Source: Rhizopus sp. PT2906
Lineage: Eukaryota; Mucoromycota; Mucoromycetes; Mucorales; Rhizopodaceae
DNA: 64,000 bases
Reading direction: 5' to 3'
Assembly (NCBI GenBank): GCA_025529335.1
Contig: JAMYHX010000227.1
Location: 1 to 64,000, forward strand
Numbering within the stretch: the stretch's first letter is position 1; each line of letters begins with the position of its first letter. The notes beneath the pieces were generated by a model. That model was given only the letters and a program-made list of their open reading frames with translations, ran no database searches and was not told the DNA's origin. The position numbers and the translations under genes were made by a program. This document shows positions 11,277 to 22,943 of the stretch, one piece after another.

Positions 11277-12260
11277 ATGTTCAGACATTTATTACCACGT
11301 ACTGTAATAACTAGATCTTTACACAAATATACAAAGGACCCCAGCTTTACAACTATTGACAAGGCCGAAGTCAAAAAGTTCAGTGATAAAGCAGCCGAAT
11401 GGTGGAATCCGTCAGGAGAGTTTGCCATGTTACAATTATTAAACCCTCCTCGAGTGACATATGTCCGAGATCAACTCGTAGGATCTAATAGTGAAGCAGC
11501 CAAGAGTGGGAAGCCGTTTGCAGGAAAGCGTATGCTAGATATTGGTTGTGGTGGAGGACTGCTTTCTGAGGTACTCTCCCTTCTTTAAATAGCTGTATAA
11601 TAGCATAGTTACTCATACTTCTTTTTTCTTAGTCACTTGTTCGACTCGGAGGCGATGTTGTTGGTGCAGACGCGTCCTATGATAATATACAAATGGCTAA
11701 AGTACATGCCCAGCAGGATCCGTCTTTATGGCAGGGGCCAGGAAAACTAGAATATCGTCATACAACAGCAGGTAAGAAAGAAACAGTTGTTTACATCAAG
11801 AGTGCATATGAACATCTTTGGTTTGATAGAGGAGCTTTTGGAAAAGAATGAGAGCTTTGATGTTGTATTGGCCATGGAGATTATAGAACATGTAAATCAG
11901 CCACTTGCCTTCTTAAGGACATGTGCTAACCTAACGCGCCCTGGTGGGGATTTATTCTTATCAACCATGTCGCGAACACCCGCAGCTTATTTTTTGACCG
12001 TCTTTTTAGCAGAAAAGGTACTAGGCATGGTTCATGATGGAACACACGATTGGAGTAAATATATCAAAAGTCGTGAATTATGCAATGCAATTGAATCATT
12101 TGGAGATGAATGGTCTGTTAAGGATGTACGTGGCATATCATGGGATCCATTCAATAGACGATGGAAACTAGCAGAGCGTAATGGCTCGATTGGCTTTGGT
12201 GGACTGGAGTCTTTGGAAGTAAATTATATCATGAGAGCATCAAGAAAGATTAAGCAATAA
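11277..12260 (+). CDS. COQ3: Ubiquinone biosynthesis O-methyltransferase
   Basis: SAM-dependent methyltransferase that performs both O-methylations of coenzyme Q synthesis in the mitochondrial inner membrane complex. Exons 11277-11570, 11633-11771 and 11830-12260 give 864 nt, 287 residues. The N-terminus MFRHLLPRTVITRSLHK is Arg/Ser-rich and suits a mitochondrial presequence. FSDKAAEWWNPSGEF is the family's entry motif, LDIGCGGGLLSE (about 87-98, split by intron 1) is SAM motif I, and DVVLAMEIIEHV is the post-I motif. The end reads VNYIMRASRKI, as in COQ3/UbiG. Introns are 62 and 58 nt. The 3' end converges on the kinase gene with 56 bp between. Confidence 0.95.
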
Positions 12261-12316
12261 ATGTATTATTCATAAAGCACATAAAATATATATATAAAAA
12301 AGGGTACGAAAATAAG

Positions 12317-13879
12317 TTAAGATGCGGGGACGCCAGACTTTTGCTGCTCTGCTGCCAATTTCAAAGCTGCAGCTAGACTATGTTTCCCGTCTGTCTTATC
12401 AGATGATAAACTTGCAGTTCTTAATCTATTCATTGCCCTAATAGCTCCCACTGCACTCTTAAGTGTCCTACGAGGATTGAAGTTTTCACGAACAGTTTGA
12501 AGAATGTCGATATCATTAGCATTATCGCCTGTCATCCACTTGTGCTTCAAAGCCTGTGCAGCGGTCATTCTTGCTTTATCGTCTAGTGTCAACAAATTTC
12601 TGATAAAATCTTTGGCTATACTCATGTATTACTTTCTTTTTTCGTGTTTTAACAAATTGATATTACCATCTTCTGAAATATTTCTCCAATATCTTTCATG
12701 GAAATCATATCTTGCATGCGTAATTTCATCAATTAGCTCTACTTGATCCTCTGCTTGGAATGGCTGATAACCACATAGTCTTCATATGAAAGGTTAGATT
12801 TTTCTATAATACGATATGATGACAAATCAAACTTACAGAGTATAGGTAATAACACTATATATGATCAAGTTAGCACAATTGCCCCCAAGCACACTTTTAT
12901 TCTACACTTACCCAACAGCCCACATATCAATTGCAGTACCATAACCCTTTCGTGTCAACACTTCAGGGGCTAGAAAAGGGAGAAGAGAGAATAAATCATG
13001 GCTTCATAAACACAAATATTCACCTACCGACATAACCAGGCGATCCACAGACTGTTTCCAAAGCAGAAACCTCAGAATTGTTCTTTGCGATACTAAAAAT
13101 ATGATAATCAGCCACACACAAACAAAGTTAAATAATTTGTGCAACTCGTTCTTAGTTACCCAAAATCGCAAATAACCAAATCTGCATCAGAATCAGGTGT
13201 TTTGAATAGCAAGTTTTCAGGCTTCATGTCTACAAAAATTATTAGACCAAGGATGTATCTTGATAACTCTTTACCTCTGTGAACAATATTGTGCGAATGC
13301 AAGTATTCGAGACCAGTGAGGACTGAACGCATGATGACAACTGCGTCCTTTTCTGAAAACTTGCCTCTTTCAAACAGGCGTTCAAATAATTCACCACCTG
13401 TTGCACTAAATTAATAAGTTAGTCATATCATGTTTTAGTGAAAAAAAAAAGTCATATCTCATACAGTTCAAATACAAGATAAAATTTGTCCCTTTATAAA
13501 GATATTTGTCAATGAGGGCACTTTGTATGTTTGTCAAAATATACCTTGACTCGAAATAGTCGTAGAATCCAATCACATTAGGATGATTCAACCCCTTGAG
13601 AACATTGACCTCGTCTTTGACCATATCATAATGATTCTTTACATTACGTTTAGGGATAATCTTGATTGCGACTTCCTTTCCGTCACTGTTTCTGATCGCC
13701 TTCTTGACCGAACCAAAGGAACCACTGCCTTTGAATGTCACAGATCAATAAAAGTATGTGAATAGATCATCTTAATTACCGAGCACTTCTGAGAAAGTAT
13801 AGTTCTTTTTCTTTTCATAAGACTCGGGCTGACCGACACCTCCGTGAACAATAGTATCAAGCGCTTTAAAGAGACCCAT
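12317..13879 (-). CDS. CMK1: Calcium/calmodulin-dependent protein kinase (CMK/CaMKI type)
   Basis: Ser/Thr kinase of the CaMK group. Ten exons join in frame (13879-13780, 13728-13545, 13491-13465, 13405-13275, 13229-13160, 13092-13028, 12969-12912, 12854-12837, 12779-12667, 12615-12317), 1065 nt, 354 residues. Visible motifs are glycine loop GSGSFGSVKKA, lysine in VAIKIIPKR, catalytic HSHNIVHRDMKPENLL, DFG in VICDFG, and CGSPGYVAPEVL with the activation segment. The Ala/Lys-rich tail after KHKWMTG (RRTLKSAVGAIRAMNRL) fits an autoinhibitory and calmodulin-binding segment. Two exons are only 27 and 18 nt. N-terminus MGLFKAL has Gly2 but is not a clear myristoylation site. It pairs thematically with the calcipressin gene at 46.6 kb. 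Confidence 0.92.
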
Positions 13880-14052
13880 TTGAAGAGAAGGAAAAAAGAG
13901 GAAAAGAGAAAGGGAGAAAAAAGAAGGAGCAGAAAAAAAAAGGTAAAATAAAGCATCCAAATATGGAAATCGCCAGTGACAACGTTTGCATAGGTAAATA
14001 TTTTGCCACTTTGTGTTCACATAAGTATTCTTTTTTTTCTTTCTTTTCACTA

Positions 14053-15203
14053 ATGTCTCAAGACCTGTAAGGAAACAATGCAATATAATACAAATATAAA
14101 TTAAGACTTTCTTAGGAAAACTCAACACATTAACTCACTGTTTGCGCATAATCCCACAACGACGACTGCAGTTGAAGGTCAACTTTATGAATTACCACTT
14201 GTGGAAGATAAGACGTTCTTGCTGATAAACTTGCCTCCTCACTTTCCTGAGGAACCACCAGTAATTACATTCTCACCAACCAATATGAGACATCCTTGGC
14301 TTGAGTCTGACGTGGTCGTGTGTGATGCTCTATCTAACTGGCAACCACAACAGTCTAATTTAGGAATGCTCGTAAAAGAAATTTATAAAGAATTTACAAC
14401 GAGGCCTCCAGTAAAGAAATCAATGATAAACGATACCAAGTCAGAGGAAGGGTAAGCGTATACATATAAATACAGTTAAATATTCAAAGGTATCCCCAAT
14501 ATAGTTATGGACACCGCCCACTTCCTCCTATACCACCCATGATGCCGTCTAACCCTGAATATGCAGCCATATCTAAACTAAGGTACTGAAAGAAAAGATA
14601 GACACATCTGAACTCACTTTTTTTTTCTTAGCCCTGAAGAAGTGGAAGAACTCTTATATAACGAAACAGCTTTCGAGCTATTTTTCTATAACCTCGAAAG
14701 AGTGAAAAACTTGAAAACCTTCCATGAAGACTTGAGAAATGGCAATGAAATGCTTGCACGTAAGAAAGAAAGGAAAAGTAACAAAAAAAGGTAATGATAC
14801 ATACAATAATAGACAAGAATTTAAGCAGAGAGGATGAGTTGATCAAGCTGAGATCAGAAGTTGTGAACTCGCATCTGAAATATAAGGCAGATAAACAAGA
14901 TTTTGAAGCTAAAGAGAAACTACAACAAGAAGCTTTCAATGTAACTCTGCTCTTCGTTCTTCACTTTGTTCTAACTTCTTTTTATAGAGATTTTCCTCAT
15001 CCACAGTACTGACCAGACTCAAGGCAAGCGTGTATGAGTCAGATGAATTATCAGAGTCAGTAGCACAAAGCTTCTTAGATGGCAACTTGAACAATGAAAG
15101 CTTTGTGAAGCAGTTTAGAGAATTCAGAAAGGTGTATCACTTGAGAGCAAGCAAATTGGAAAAGGCTCAAAGGGATAACTTGTTTATACCCGCATATTAT
15201 TAA
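14053..15203 (+). CDS. VPS37: ESCRT-I subunit VPS37 (VPS37A-like, UEV plus Mod(r))
   Basis: Part of the ESCRT-I complex that sorts ubiquitinated cargo into multivesicular bodies. Exons 14053-14066, 14116-14451, 14505-14582, 14632-14759, 14813-14940 and 14988-15203 total 900 nt, 299 residues. The first half carries a UEV-like fold (YELPLVEDKTFLL, PPHFPEEPPVITF, HPWLESDVVV, LSNWQPQQSNLGMLV) as in VPS37A; a Pro-rich linker (RPLPPIPPMMP) follows; the second half is the Mod(r) domain (SPEEVEELLYNETAF, then a charged coiled coil, then SVAQSFLDGNLNNESFV). The first exon has only 14 coding nt. It is divergent from the CMK gene with 173 bp between start codons. Confidence 0.9.
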
Positions 15204-15634
15204 ACCCAACCTTTATATTAAACGCGCATACACTTTATTCAGAAGTTACGTTGATAGAAAAAATGATAAAAGAAAACGCACAATAAGTAAAAGAATGAGA
15301 TATAAAAGATTAGTATTTCAGTTACGTGTTAAAGTGTTGACCACATTTATTTTATACTCAAAAACATCAAATTCATTACATGTATTAAATGTTGTCTTTT
15401 AAATAATAAAGAAAAGATTGATAATCAAGGATCATTAGGGTTATTGATCCTGTAGTATGTGCGAATAATTTCTTAAACACGTGCATATACAATAAGGATA
15501 TACGATTGACATAAGTGATGAAGGGTGAAAACATAAATAAGCAAATTTATTTATAAAATGGTTGGTATTCGACTCTAAATACAATATTTACACATAGCAT
15601 ATATCCTTTTTTTTTGAAAAAAAACACGCATTCT
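15204..15634. other. Convergent intergenic region holding repeat copy 1
   Basis: Between the 3' ends of VPS37 and the deubiquitinase. Most of it (about 15258-15480) is a short copy of the dispersed repeat described separately; the rest shows AATAAA-like 3' processing sequences and no gene. Confidence 0.6.
15258..15480. repeat. Dispersed repeat, copy 1 (short form, no insert)
   Basis: Shares GAATGAGATATAAAAGA, then TTGACCACATTTATT and TGTATTAAATGTTGTCTTTT with the copies at 17.9 and 52.4 kb, same orientation. It runs directly from ATTTCAGTTA into CGTGTTAAAG, whereas copies 2 and 3 have about 417 bp inserted at this point. Confidence 0.8.
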
Positions 15635-17254
15635 TTAACAATCACGAACTGTCCATTGACTAACGTGGCCAACAGCATTACTATAAGTGCGTGGTGATTG
15701 ATTTCCATACAGAGAACGATGTGGGACGCCTGCAGCTCTTACTACCCAAGCATCGGGATCAGTGGCAACAACTGTATCGTCAAACTCTACAAATTTGACC
15801 TTCTTTGTCTTTGCTTCGTCTTCACTACTATCATCACGAGATCTCTTTAAACATTTCTTTGCATGAAGTTCATCGGGCAAATCCAATTCAGTTAATGCTA
15901 ATTTTTGCTCTTGGTGTTTCTTGTTCATCTTGCGATTGGTGACATCCTTGTTATTAGCAACCATTTCTTTTTGTTCGTAAAAAAGCATGTATGCTTGCTG
16001 CTTCATGACTTCTTTAACTCCCACATGGCAGACTTCTTCATCATTGATGAGATACCACGATCCCCCAGAGTTTCTAACATATGCATAGTAGTGTCCAGAA
16101 TCGCATGTTGAACCTTGATGTACAAGGACTGCATACAAACGATAAATAGCCTTTTCAACGTGCTTTTCTTCGCTCATATATGGAGCCATATTCAAGATAG
16201 TTGGATATCTGATACGCTGCTTAAGCTTGACCATACTGTCAGCATGAAAGTCGTATTCAAATCTTTTCAAGTGAATAATCAAATTGTTTGGAATTTCAGA
16301 AATCGTCATTTGCTTGTATGCCTTGACTTTTTGCTTACATCTATTTGATAACAAATGAATAAACATGTAAATGGGAATCGCCCTAAGGTACTTACTGTTC
16401 ACAGTTGTATCCATTTTCACTGGGATTATCGCCACCAATAACATCCGTTTGGATATAGGATTTCAAAGCATCTTCAATGCTTTCGGCATCATTCAATTGA
16501 ACACTGAGGTCCAGGTACCGATCATAGCTGTTTGATTTTGCATTGCAATTATCGCAAGTGACCTGTGACTGCAGTTTACCACCAAAAATATGATGCACAA
16601 GGCCATTTTCTTCTTGCTCAGGTGTAAGTTTGCTAAAAGAAACATTGTGGCTTAGCTAAAATCTTTTTTTAAGGGGCAGACGATTTACCTTTTGGCGGGT
16701 GTATATGAACTTTGAAAAGCATCAAGAAGGAACATAAAGAATTCGTGAGCGTCTTCTTGACGACCAAGAGTCAATCTTGATGATATTCCTATTGATGCAA
16801 AAATAAATTAAATAAGTTATGAATAAAAGTGTACTTTGACTTACTTTTCAAATTGCTAGTAAAGTAGTTCAAGCTGATAGCAGCAAGGGGGGTCAAACTT
16901 TTGAATGTTTTAAAGCATTTGTAAACGTGTTCAGTCATTGCACATAAAGCGCAGAAACCTTCTTTGAGGCCTTGTTGGTAGTGGTTAATAGGATGAAAGT
17001 GTGGCCAAATGTTGTCACTTACAATTTTCTTTATGGTCGTTGGTTAACAAGTATTGAGATAAGGGTGCAGTGTATGTTAAACATGCCAATACTGAATTAA
17101 GAAAACATGTGTTGAACATGTTGATGAATCCAGGTCCAATCTTTCTCTTGAAAGACCAGCTGAACTGTAGCTTGCTTCTGTCAAAGGGAGTAAATCTGGA
17201 AGTAGGTGAAGGCTTGGTATTCTTTTGATTTTGTTTTTTAAAGATCTTTGTCAT
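15635..17254 (-). CDS. Ubiquitin carboxyl-terminal hydrolase, USP36/USP42-like
   Basis: Cysteine protease of the USP family that removes ubiquitin from proteins. The Cys box FINMFNTCFLNSVLACLTY has the nucleophile at about residue 50; QEDAHEFFMFLLDAF is the QDAHEF box; CDNCNAKSNSYDRYLDLSV is one zinc-ribbon half and CEQCKQKVKAYKQ the other; the His box is GSTCDSGHYYAYVR with the following WYLINDEEV. The domain order and the LTYTAPLSQYLL region match the USP36/42 nucleolar branch. The C-terminal tail is basic/acidic low complexity (KRSRDDSSEDEAKTKK), a likely nuclear localisation signal. Several short introns separate these exons. The Gly normally preceding NTC is Phe here. Confidence 0.88.
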
Positions 17255-19186
17255 TTGTAAAAATAAAAATAAACCAAAGAGGAAAGAACTGTAACCAAAT
17301 GCTTTTTTTTGACAACAGAGAGAATAAAAGCAGTAATGTCGTGGTCGCCGCCCCTATTTCGGAAACTGGTTTCAGGCCTAAAATTTTTTTATATCTTCAT
17401 AGATAGGTTGTCACTTTTATAAAGGGATTATTCTTTACTTTCTGCGTATGTGTACGTGTGTAATCGGATTTGATGGCTTATAATCTTTGTTGTAAAATTA
17501 GCAATAATGTATCCATACTTGTTTGTTTATGATTCTATCATAAAACCAGTTTCATCAGCAAGCATACACTTTTGGCTGTTCTTCTTCATTGGACTAGCTA
17601 TCTATAAATGAAAGCACTTGAAGTCTCCACAAAGAATAGCCTTGCTGTGGATAAAAAGGCAAAATATGATGATATATTTCCCAAACGAATTTTAGACATA
17701 AACATGGTGTGAATTTCTAAAATGTACTTGCAACAAACATCAATATAAGAAGATATATAATAAAGGATAGTAAAAATAGAGGGGAGAGAGAGAGGGAGAA
17801 TGTGTGTGCAAAATGTAGTTTGTTATTATGATGCACCCATACAATTTACACTTTAATCACTGATAAAAAAAAATGATAATAAAAGAGAGCCCATCAGAAG
17901 CAAAAAAATGAATAAAGGAATGATTAGTATTTCAGTTATTTACATTAATATTAAATACTTACATTATAAAGAAGAAAGTTTATAAGAGAAAAAGAATAGA
18001 CATTTAAAAGAGATTATTAATATCTTACCCAAAGTACATCATGAGTAGAGCTGGCGATAACCAGCCCGGAAAGAGAAAGAGACAAGAGAAGAGAGCAAGG
18101 AAGAGAGTAGCCAAAGGAGCGCAAGAGAGAGAGTGGGATGAGACCAAATTTTGGTAAGAACCAAGCTACCCTCAGCTAGCACCGGTACTGGTTCGATTTT
18201 ATGATCTATAATACTACATATTAGCTTCTTGCAAGAGTAAAGAATGTAACATAGCTTATGTCTAGCTGGGGAATAGCTGGTCTTACTTTTTGGTTCAAAG
18301 AAGAAAAGAAAAGAAGCCAAGATCAGACTATTTAAACAAAGTCTCTAACAACTTTTTCAGTTACGTGTGTTATTCATAAGTGCTGACCACATTTATCTTC
18401 TCTCAAAAATATCAAGCTCATTTTATGTATTAAATGTTGTGTGTGCGAATAATTTGTGCATAAAGTGTAGTGTTACTAAAGTGCATGCAGCAACTTGAAA
18501 TATTGCATAAACCATTATTGCTTAACAAGTCATTATTAAATCATCCTTTTCAGTCGTCTTTTGCTCATCATGTAACAAAAAGAAGACTACATAAATATCA
18601 TTTTCATAAGCTGACATTCGAATGTGATTTATGACATTGATATCGCATATTCACGAGAGTGCACCTCTGTAAATAGGCCATTTACTTTAACAATGACTAC
18701 ATTTCTTCATTTAGCACTGAACTGATACTTTTATGATCTTGTTTCTGCTTCCTTATTTACAAGGATCAAGTCACTAAAGCCAAGCTATCACCACTAGTAT
18801 ATATGAAGTTGCTGTGGGGTGTATAGAAAAATGTATCATTGCTGGCCATTATCCTTCTTATTCTTCCCCCTATCAATTGTGAAATCCTTGTACATAATAC
18901 ATTGTTTTTCAATTTCATAATCCAGTCTTTGACAAGTCTTTGTTTCATGATATTTTAGTGAAGGGTTTCTGAATTTAAAATACACAACATCTCTCTTTTT
19001 TTTTTTTTTCCTGGGCTCTTTTGACTCATAAGCAGATACACACTCTTCATATATATACTTTTTTTTCTCTCTCTCTTATTTCTATATATTACGAGGATAA
19101 GCAAGAAATTATAAAGAATTAGACAAGTAGTAAAATGTGATTGAAATGTCAAACTGATGAACTGACAAGATTAAATAGTGGAAGAC
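17255..19186. other. Intergenic region between two divergent genes, with repeat copy 2
   Basis: 1.9 kb between the 5' ends of the deubiquitinase and casein kinase II beta. About 17865-18480 is repeat copy 2, so the two promoters are separated by an insertion. A GA-rich run (GGGGAGAGAGAGAGGGAGA) lies near 17780. No gene is supported; a minus-strand frame at 18039-18320 lies inside the repeat. Confidence 0.55.
17865..18480. repeat. Dispersed repeat, copy 2 (long form with about 417-bp insert)
   Basis: Outer part matches copy 1; the inner segment (about 17939-18354) is flanked by the 9-base direct repeat TTTCAGTTA (17930-17938 and 18355-18363) and is shared with copy 3, including GCTGGCGATAACCAGCCCGG-like sequence, TGGTAAGAACCAAGCTACC and TACTACATATTAG. 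No terminal inverted repeat or coding frame is seen in the insert. Confidence 0.8.
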
Positions 19187-19966
19187 ATGAGCAGTGGATC
19201 TGACAGTGAATATTCCAAATATTGGATTGATTGGTTTTTGGACACCAAAGGAAATGAATACTTTTGCGAAGTAGACGAAGAATATATCTTGGATAGATTC
19301 AACTTGACTGGACTCAATTTAGAAGTGCCGCAATATTACCTTGAGGCATTAGACATGATTACGGATAATTTAGGTAAAAGAAGTAAGTCGAATGACTCAG
19401 GTCAGCTGACAAGTTTTTTTTTAAAAGAAGAAGAAAAGTTTGATGATAAAACAAGAGACCAAATTGAACGAGCTGCACGACACTTGTATGGCTTGATTCA
19501 TGCCAGATTCATTATTACCAGTCGTGGATTATCAAAAATGGTAAGGGAAAGAGAAAAAGAAAAAAAGACGAGGGCCAACACTTTTTATTAGCTTGAAAAA
19601 TATAAAAAGGCAGAATTTGGTCGATGTCCACGAGTGCTCTGTAGCCTCCAGCCGCTCTTGCCGGTAGGATTATCGGATGTGCCACAAACAAAGACCGTGA
19701 AATTGTATTGTCCACGTTGTGAGGATATCTATAACCCCAAATCATCACGACATGCATCCATTGATGGTGCTTACTTTGGCACGTCATTCCCTCACATGTT
19801 GTTTCAAGTACACGCGAATTACTTGCCTACAAAAACATTTGACCGTTATGAACCACGTATCTTTGGATTCAAAATTCATCATATTGCAGAACAACATCGA
19901 TGGCAGGACCGGGCTCGTGAAGAGTATCAGAAACGATTGATTGAATTGCAAAAATCAGAGGAATAA
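19187..19966 (+). CDS. CKB1: Casein kinase II regulatory (beta) subunit
   Basis: Regulatory subunit of the CK2 tetramer. Exons 19187-19540 and 19592-19966 give 242 residues. The ATG at 19187 (MSSGSDSEYSKYW) is preferred over the in-frame GTG upstream because CK2 beta begins with this acidic Ser-rich segment, also the autophosphorylation site. WIDWFLDTKGNEYFCEVDEEYI, LTGLNLEVPQY and ARHLYGLIHARFIITSRGL are family blocks. The zinc ribbon Cys pairs are in GRCPRVLC and YCPRCEDIY, used for dimerisation. PHMLF and IFGFKIH close the conserved core. The tail after residue 220 is charged and short. The intron is 51 nt. It follows repeat copy 2 and precedes LAMTOR3 on the same strand. Confidence 0.96.
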
Positions 19967-20228
19967 TAATAAAAAGTCAATGTGACTGTAAATAAACAAG
20001 ATGACGTTTATCCATTTCTTCTCTTTAGAGCGGGGACAGAACTGAGAGGGGGATGGTTAGATTGGGCGTAAAAAATAATAACTCTTTTTTTTTTTTTCAC
20101 TATCGGGGAACTGACCATAAAAGGTAGCCTATCATCTCTTTTCTTTATTTTGCATGAATCTTTAAAGAAAAAATAATTCCGTTTTTTTTTTCTTACGGAG
20201 AGTCAAAGTTAAAATTTTTTTTTTAAAG

Positions 20229-20805
20229 ATGGAAGCAAGATTCGTTGACATGTGTAGTCCTCATTTCTATAATGGACTTTTAGTAGCTGCAGTCACAGAC
20301 AGAGATGGCGTTGTGTTATTGAAATGTAAGTGTATATAAATAGGTATATTTGCTAAAACAATTTTCTTACCCCATTTGGTTAAAACAGGCAAGTCTGAAA
20401 ATGCCAAAGACGACCTGATTGAATCTACTCTTCAAAGTACTTTTGCAGTAACCAATAATCAGGTATGTGGAGTTCAAATATGAAAAATTGTAGCATCGAT
20501 CAGTTACCAGTCATGCGATGGAATGGAGAACCAATCATGTATTTTTTTTTAGGCATCAAAGCTTGGTCTTGGTAATAATAATAGCATCATCAGCGTCTAT
20601 GACTTGTACCAGATTATCCAATTAAACGATGCACCTCTCATCATCACTTTGATTGCTGACGCCAGTGCCAATACAGGTAAAAGAAATAAAGAGATATATA
20701 ACAAAGATTAATACAAGGAAACTGTTAGGACTCTTTATGAGCTTGGGACATAGTCTGATCGATCTGACAAGACCTATTGTAGAAGCATTAGTCGTAGATA
20801 AATAG
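20229..20805 (+). CDS. LAMTOR3: Ragulator subunit LAMTOR3 (MP1)-like roadblock protein
   Basis: Roadblock/LC7-fold protein; in other eukaryotes LAMTOR2-LAMTOR3 form the core of Ragulator, which anchors Rag GTPases and TORC1 at the lysosome, and LAMTOR3 is also a MAPK scaffold. Four exons (20229-20325, 20389-20462, 20553-20676, 20729-20805) total 372 nt and 123 residues, the normal length. Diagnostic strings are AAVTDRDGVVLLK, STFAVTNNQASKLGLG, NNSIISVYDLYQIIQLN and SANTGLFMSLG. Because the gene is broken into small exons it is easy to miss. The start has no alternative ATG nearby and follows a T-rich leader. No neighbour suggests an operon-like link. Confidence 0.85.
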
Positions 20806-21052
20806 AAATAAAGGAAAATTCATGCAAAATGTCAAATAATGGCATTGACCAACAATAAACAAAGAACCAGTCAGAAGTGTGTGTTACTATGGTAATGGTA
20901 GTAAGGAACGGGATTTATTTTTGTACGACAAATGATTTTATAAAATAGAAAAGACGACAAAATTACCTTTTTAGGATTGATCACTTTTTTATATAAAAGA
21001 ACTCAAACTTTACCTTGATCCTTTTTCTTTACTTCCTTTTTTTATTTCTTAC

Positions 21053-22142
21053 ATGCCTTCAGATTATTTTTATATCAAATCCATTTCTACCGGAAATGTC
21101 GTATCAGCCATCACACACGGAGATCCCCTAAGATCACAAGTTTTGGTAACCCCACCTACATTATCCGATGCAGAGCTTTGGTATTGGAAAGGACAGTTTA
21201 TTTGTAACAAAGCCAACGGACTCGTTCTTGATATTCGTAAAGGTAAACTTGGAGATGATTCTGTCTTGATCAAAGCTAACTGTCGTCTGTCTATAGGACG
21301 CTTGAGATTAATTGAAGATACTGAAATTTGTTTGTATCATGCAAAGCCATTGGATGAAGCACACAACCAACTTTGGGGCGTTCGAAATGACGCTGCTGAT
21401 GCTTATGGAAAACCATTGGTCGGATCATACATTTATTCTATCGCAAGTAACGAGTGGGTACTTGATATTCAAGCAGCTGAAAATGGAACACAAAAATTAG
21501 TGTTATTCCCACTTCAGCCCATCGATAATGATAATCAACGCTGGTTATTCGTCCCTGAAGGCGAATTATCCATTCAAGATACCAAGACATCTTACTTTCC
21601 TACTCATATCATGACACCCCCTGATTCTATCACTTCTTCACCTACCTATTCAACCTCCAGTCCGGATATTTCTGAATTTCCTCAAGGATTGACACCCGCA
21701 AAACGGGGATCACATTCTGCCATATTCTCAATGGAAGCATTTAAAGATTACCATAACAGAGTATATGGTACACAAGAAGGGAATATTAGGTAAACAATCC
21801 TTTATCGTGGGTAATTTCTTTATTCTAATCCGTTTCTCCATATAGTGATAAAGGTATTGCTATGGCATCTGCTTATCATATCTTTCAAAATTGGAAGCTA
21901 GATCAGATCACACATGATCCTATGCCATCAGCTGACATCCGACATCGACTCCAGACATTAACACAAATGGAGGTTAGTTCTATATATGTGTGTGCATCGA
22001 CCGTTATTTACTTTTTTCTCGGTTACAGGTTTCTAAACTCCTATCAAATGCAGCCTATTCAAATAACAACAAAGACAGTACAGTAGCACTATCCAATCGT
22101 CTTATTATGCAACTCTATGATCAAACACCCATATCACCCTAA
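21053..22142 (+). CDS. Ricin B-type (beta-trefoil) lectin domain protein
   Basis: Intracellular-type protein with a carbohydrate-binding beta-trefoil; it is the lectin fold only, with no toxin A-chain. Exon 1 is 21053-21789, followed by two shorter exons from 21846 and from about 22029 to the TAA at 22140-22142. Repeated trefoil elements are visible: FYIKSISTGNVVSA, GLVLDIRKG, NQLWGV, WVLDIQAAENGT and NQRWLFVPEG (QxW-type). No signal peptide is seen. After a Ser/Thr/Pro-rich linker (about residues 190-225) a C-terminal segment reads GIAMASAYHIFQNWKLDQI and ends QLYDQTPISP; I do not know its function. A ligand cannot be inferred from sequence. Confidence 0.85.
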
Positions 22143-22900
22143 CTATGAATCACTCCTCCAACTCTCCATCCCTCTCCTTTACTATCTTGTTTCATATCCA
22201 TTCTTTTCTATGTGTGACTTATGTTACCGGCAATCCCCGTTCAAATGTATATAATTACGCTCACTTCAACTATATGAAAATATGATGTATATTTAAGGAT
22301 GATCAACTATTTTTTTTTGTAAAGGATGACTAGATATCACCACATCTGTACCTATTCCCCCTCCCTTTTGTACTATATATATTCTATGTTATTCTATTTG
22401 TGTTTCTTGTTCATAGTAATAAAAATATATACATGTGATTATACAAAGTGTATATTCAGTCCCTATGCGCCAACCTTTTTTTGATTGTGAGACATGTATA
22501 ACGTACGGAGAGAACGGAATATGATGGTCTAAACGCCCTTCGTGATTTTATACAAGTTACACTGAAGCCTTTGGTTTGAAATCTAATTTTACTCTTTCCT
22601 TGTAATTAAGAATCGTTGCACAGCCAAAATTTCCACATACACACACATTATACATTTGCTGAAAATCCCAACTTGTTTTATATTGTTCATGAGAAAAGGG
22701 GGAAGGGTTTATATTTTATAATAAGATCAGCTGCAGTCAATCCATTATTTTGCCCTCAGGTAACAAATAAAGATGCGGAGATACCTGTGCAATGTTTACT
22801 GAGCGAGAGCGCCCATCAAATCCCAGGTGCTGTTTTGTTGTTGTAGTACTCTATGAAACAACTTTATGAGGGGCCAGATTGTCCCTGGCGTTCTTTTGAA

Positions 22901-22943
<43 letters not shown>

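Noticed and set aside
18180..18200. GGTTCGATTTT resembling a pol III B box in repeat copy 2
   Set aside because: No A box at tRNA-like distance, and the motif is not kept in copy 3.
17939..18354. Solo LTR in the dispersed repeat insert
   Set aside because: The minus orientation begins TGTTAG, but there is no matching CA end and no short LTR-type duplication.
19178..19186. GTG start adding three residues to casein kinase II beta
   Set aside because: Eukaryotic initiation and the family N-terminus both favour the ATG at 19187.
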